Of a DNA stretch of 6,477 bases, positions 5,817-6,477 are shown one piece after another; within the stretch, counting starts at the first letter, position 1; every line of letters starts with the position of its first letter. The position numbers were made by a program, and so were the translations under genes. Where the stretch lies: assembly GCA_002279765.1 (NCBI GenBank), contig NCCR01000308.1:2742-9218 (forward strand). Reading direction: 5' to 3'. Under the pieces are notes generated by a model, which was not told the origin of the DNA, made no database searches, and was given only the letters and a program-made list of their open reading frames with translations. The stretch is from Verrucomicrobia bacterium 12-59-8 (lineage in GTDB: Bacteria > Verrucomicrobiota > Verrucomicrobiae > Verrucomicrobiales > Verrucomicrobiaceae).

Positions 5817-6477
5817 GTGAGCAATCAAGCCGGCGGAGGCGCGGCCAATGGTCTTCCCTTTGATTTGATGCGGGTTCTGCATGTAATTCCATCGCTCTCG
5901 CCCAGTTCCGGCGGGCCCAGCGTTGCACTGCCCGCGATGGCACGGGCACTCGCCATTTTGGGCGTGAACATCACCGTGCTAACGACGGACGACGACGGAC
6001 CTGGACGACGACTGGCTGATGTGAAGCTTGGTGTGGGGATGGATCAGGGCGGCTGGAAGTTGATCCGCTTTCCCAAGCAGACGGAGTTCTACAAAGTTTC
6101 TTTGCCCATGCACCGATGGCTGCGTGCGCATGTGCATGAGTTTGATCTGGTGCACATTCATGCGGTGTTCTCTTTTGTCAGCCTGGCAGCGGGCCGCACC
6201 GCCGTCGCAGCAGGTGTTCCTTTCATTGTGCGCCCGCTGGGGGTGCTGAACCGCTGGGGCATGGAAAACCGCCGTCGTCGTGTCAAAGCCCTGTCGTTTC
6301 GCTGGTTGGAGCTGCCGTTGCTCCGCCGCGCAGCCGCCGTGCATTATACCAGTCATCTGGAAAGGCTGGAAGGAGCACGTTTCGGTCTCAGCAATCTCCA
6401 GCGCGTCATTCCCATTGGCATTGAGCCTGCCCCTTTCGCCTCCCTGCCTCCCGCCGCACTCTTTGTCTCAAAACACC
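5817..6477 (+). CDS. GT4-family glycosyltransferase, N-terminal part, cut by right edge
   Basis: The frame is open from GTG 5817 to the window end with no stop, giving 220 residues. From M18 it reads MRVLHVIPSLSPSSGGPSVA, then LPAMARALAILGVNITVLTT and DDDGPGRR, the usual opening of a GT4 (GT-B fold) acceptor domain with the SSGGPS glycine loop at 30-35. Later come DLVHIHAVFSFVSLAAGR (first-domain core, a usual GT4 element), PFIVRPLGVLNRWG, AAAVHYTSHLE and VIPIGIEPAPF, the last leading into the donor-binding domain, which lies outside the window with its E-x7-E motif. The enzyme probably adds one sugar to the growing repeat unit. The start could instead be ATG 5868, which would remove a 17-residue Gly/Ala-rich leader with no conserved feature. 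The GTG begins 3 bases after the AsnB-like stop, so it belongs to the same operon. The family is confident; the linkage is unknown. Confidence 0.85.
   Translation, partial: MSNQAGGGAANGLPFDLMRVLHVIPSLSPSSGGPSVALPAMARALAILGVNITVLTTDDDGPGRRLADVKLGVGMDQGGWKLIRFPKQTEFYKVSLPMHRWLRAHVHEFDLVHIHAVFSFVSLAAGRTAVAAGVPFIVRPLGVLNRWGMENRRRRVKALSFRWLELPLLRRAAAVHYTSHLERLEGARFGLSNLQRVIPIGIEPAPFASLPPAALFVSKH

Noticed and set aside
5981..6017. GAC/GACGAC-rich short repeat
   Set aside because: It encodes TTDDDGPGRR, the usual GT4 sequence after the first strands (TTD-D-GP), so codon choice at a conserved Asp run explains it.

Overview
The window is one tightly packed, single-strand (+) operon segment for building and decorating a surface or secreted polysaccharide (exopolysaccharide, capsule or O-antigen type). 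Reading direction is the same throughout. The gaps between genes are 0 to 4 bases or short overlaps, and no promoter or terminator is visible inside the window. Both ends cut into the cluster: the first gene lies against the left edge and the last runs off the right edge.

Layout: (1) a GT2-family glycosyltransferase (8-895); (2) an FkbM-family SAM-dependent methyltransferase (895-1761), joined to it by a TGATG stop/start overlap; (3) a 769-residue protein made of two complete GT4-type glycosyltransferases fused head to tail (1764-4073); (4) a glutamine-dependent asparagine synthetase (AsnB) family amidotransferase (4078-5813) that is broken: its reading frame shifts at about position 5050 and roughly 25 conserved residues are missing there, leaving two fragments that overlap by ATGA; (5) the N-terminal 220 residues of another GT4 glycosyltransferase (5817 to the right edge).

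How they fit together (inference): at least four glycosyltransferase domains would assemble a repeat unit on a carrier lipid at the inner face of the cytoplasmic membrane. FkbM would O-methylate a sugar, and the AsnB-like enzyme would amidate a carboxyl group, for example a uronic acid, if it were intact. The break in AsnB suggests that the amidation step is lost or altered here, or that the assembly contains an error.

Organism: a bacterium of moderately high G+C (judged by eye, somewhat under 60%). Shine-Dalgarno sequences are weak or absent in front of most genes. That style and the gene content would suit a Gram-negative phylum such as Verrucomicrobiota, but the window has no taxonomic marker and this is a low-confidence guess. 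I found no RNA genes, CRISPR, insertion sequences, attachment sites or origins. No non-coding stretch exceeds a few bases. I see no wholly new system; the items that merit a second look are the disrupted AsnB and the GT4-GT4 fusion.
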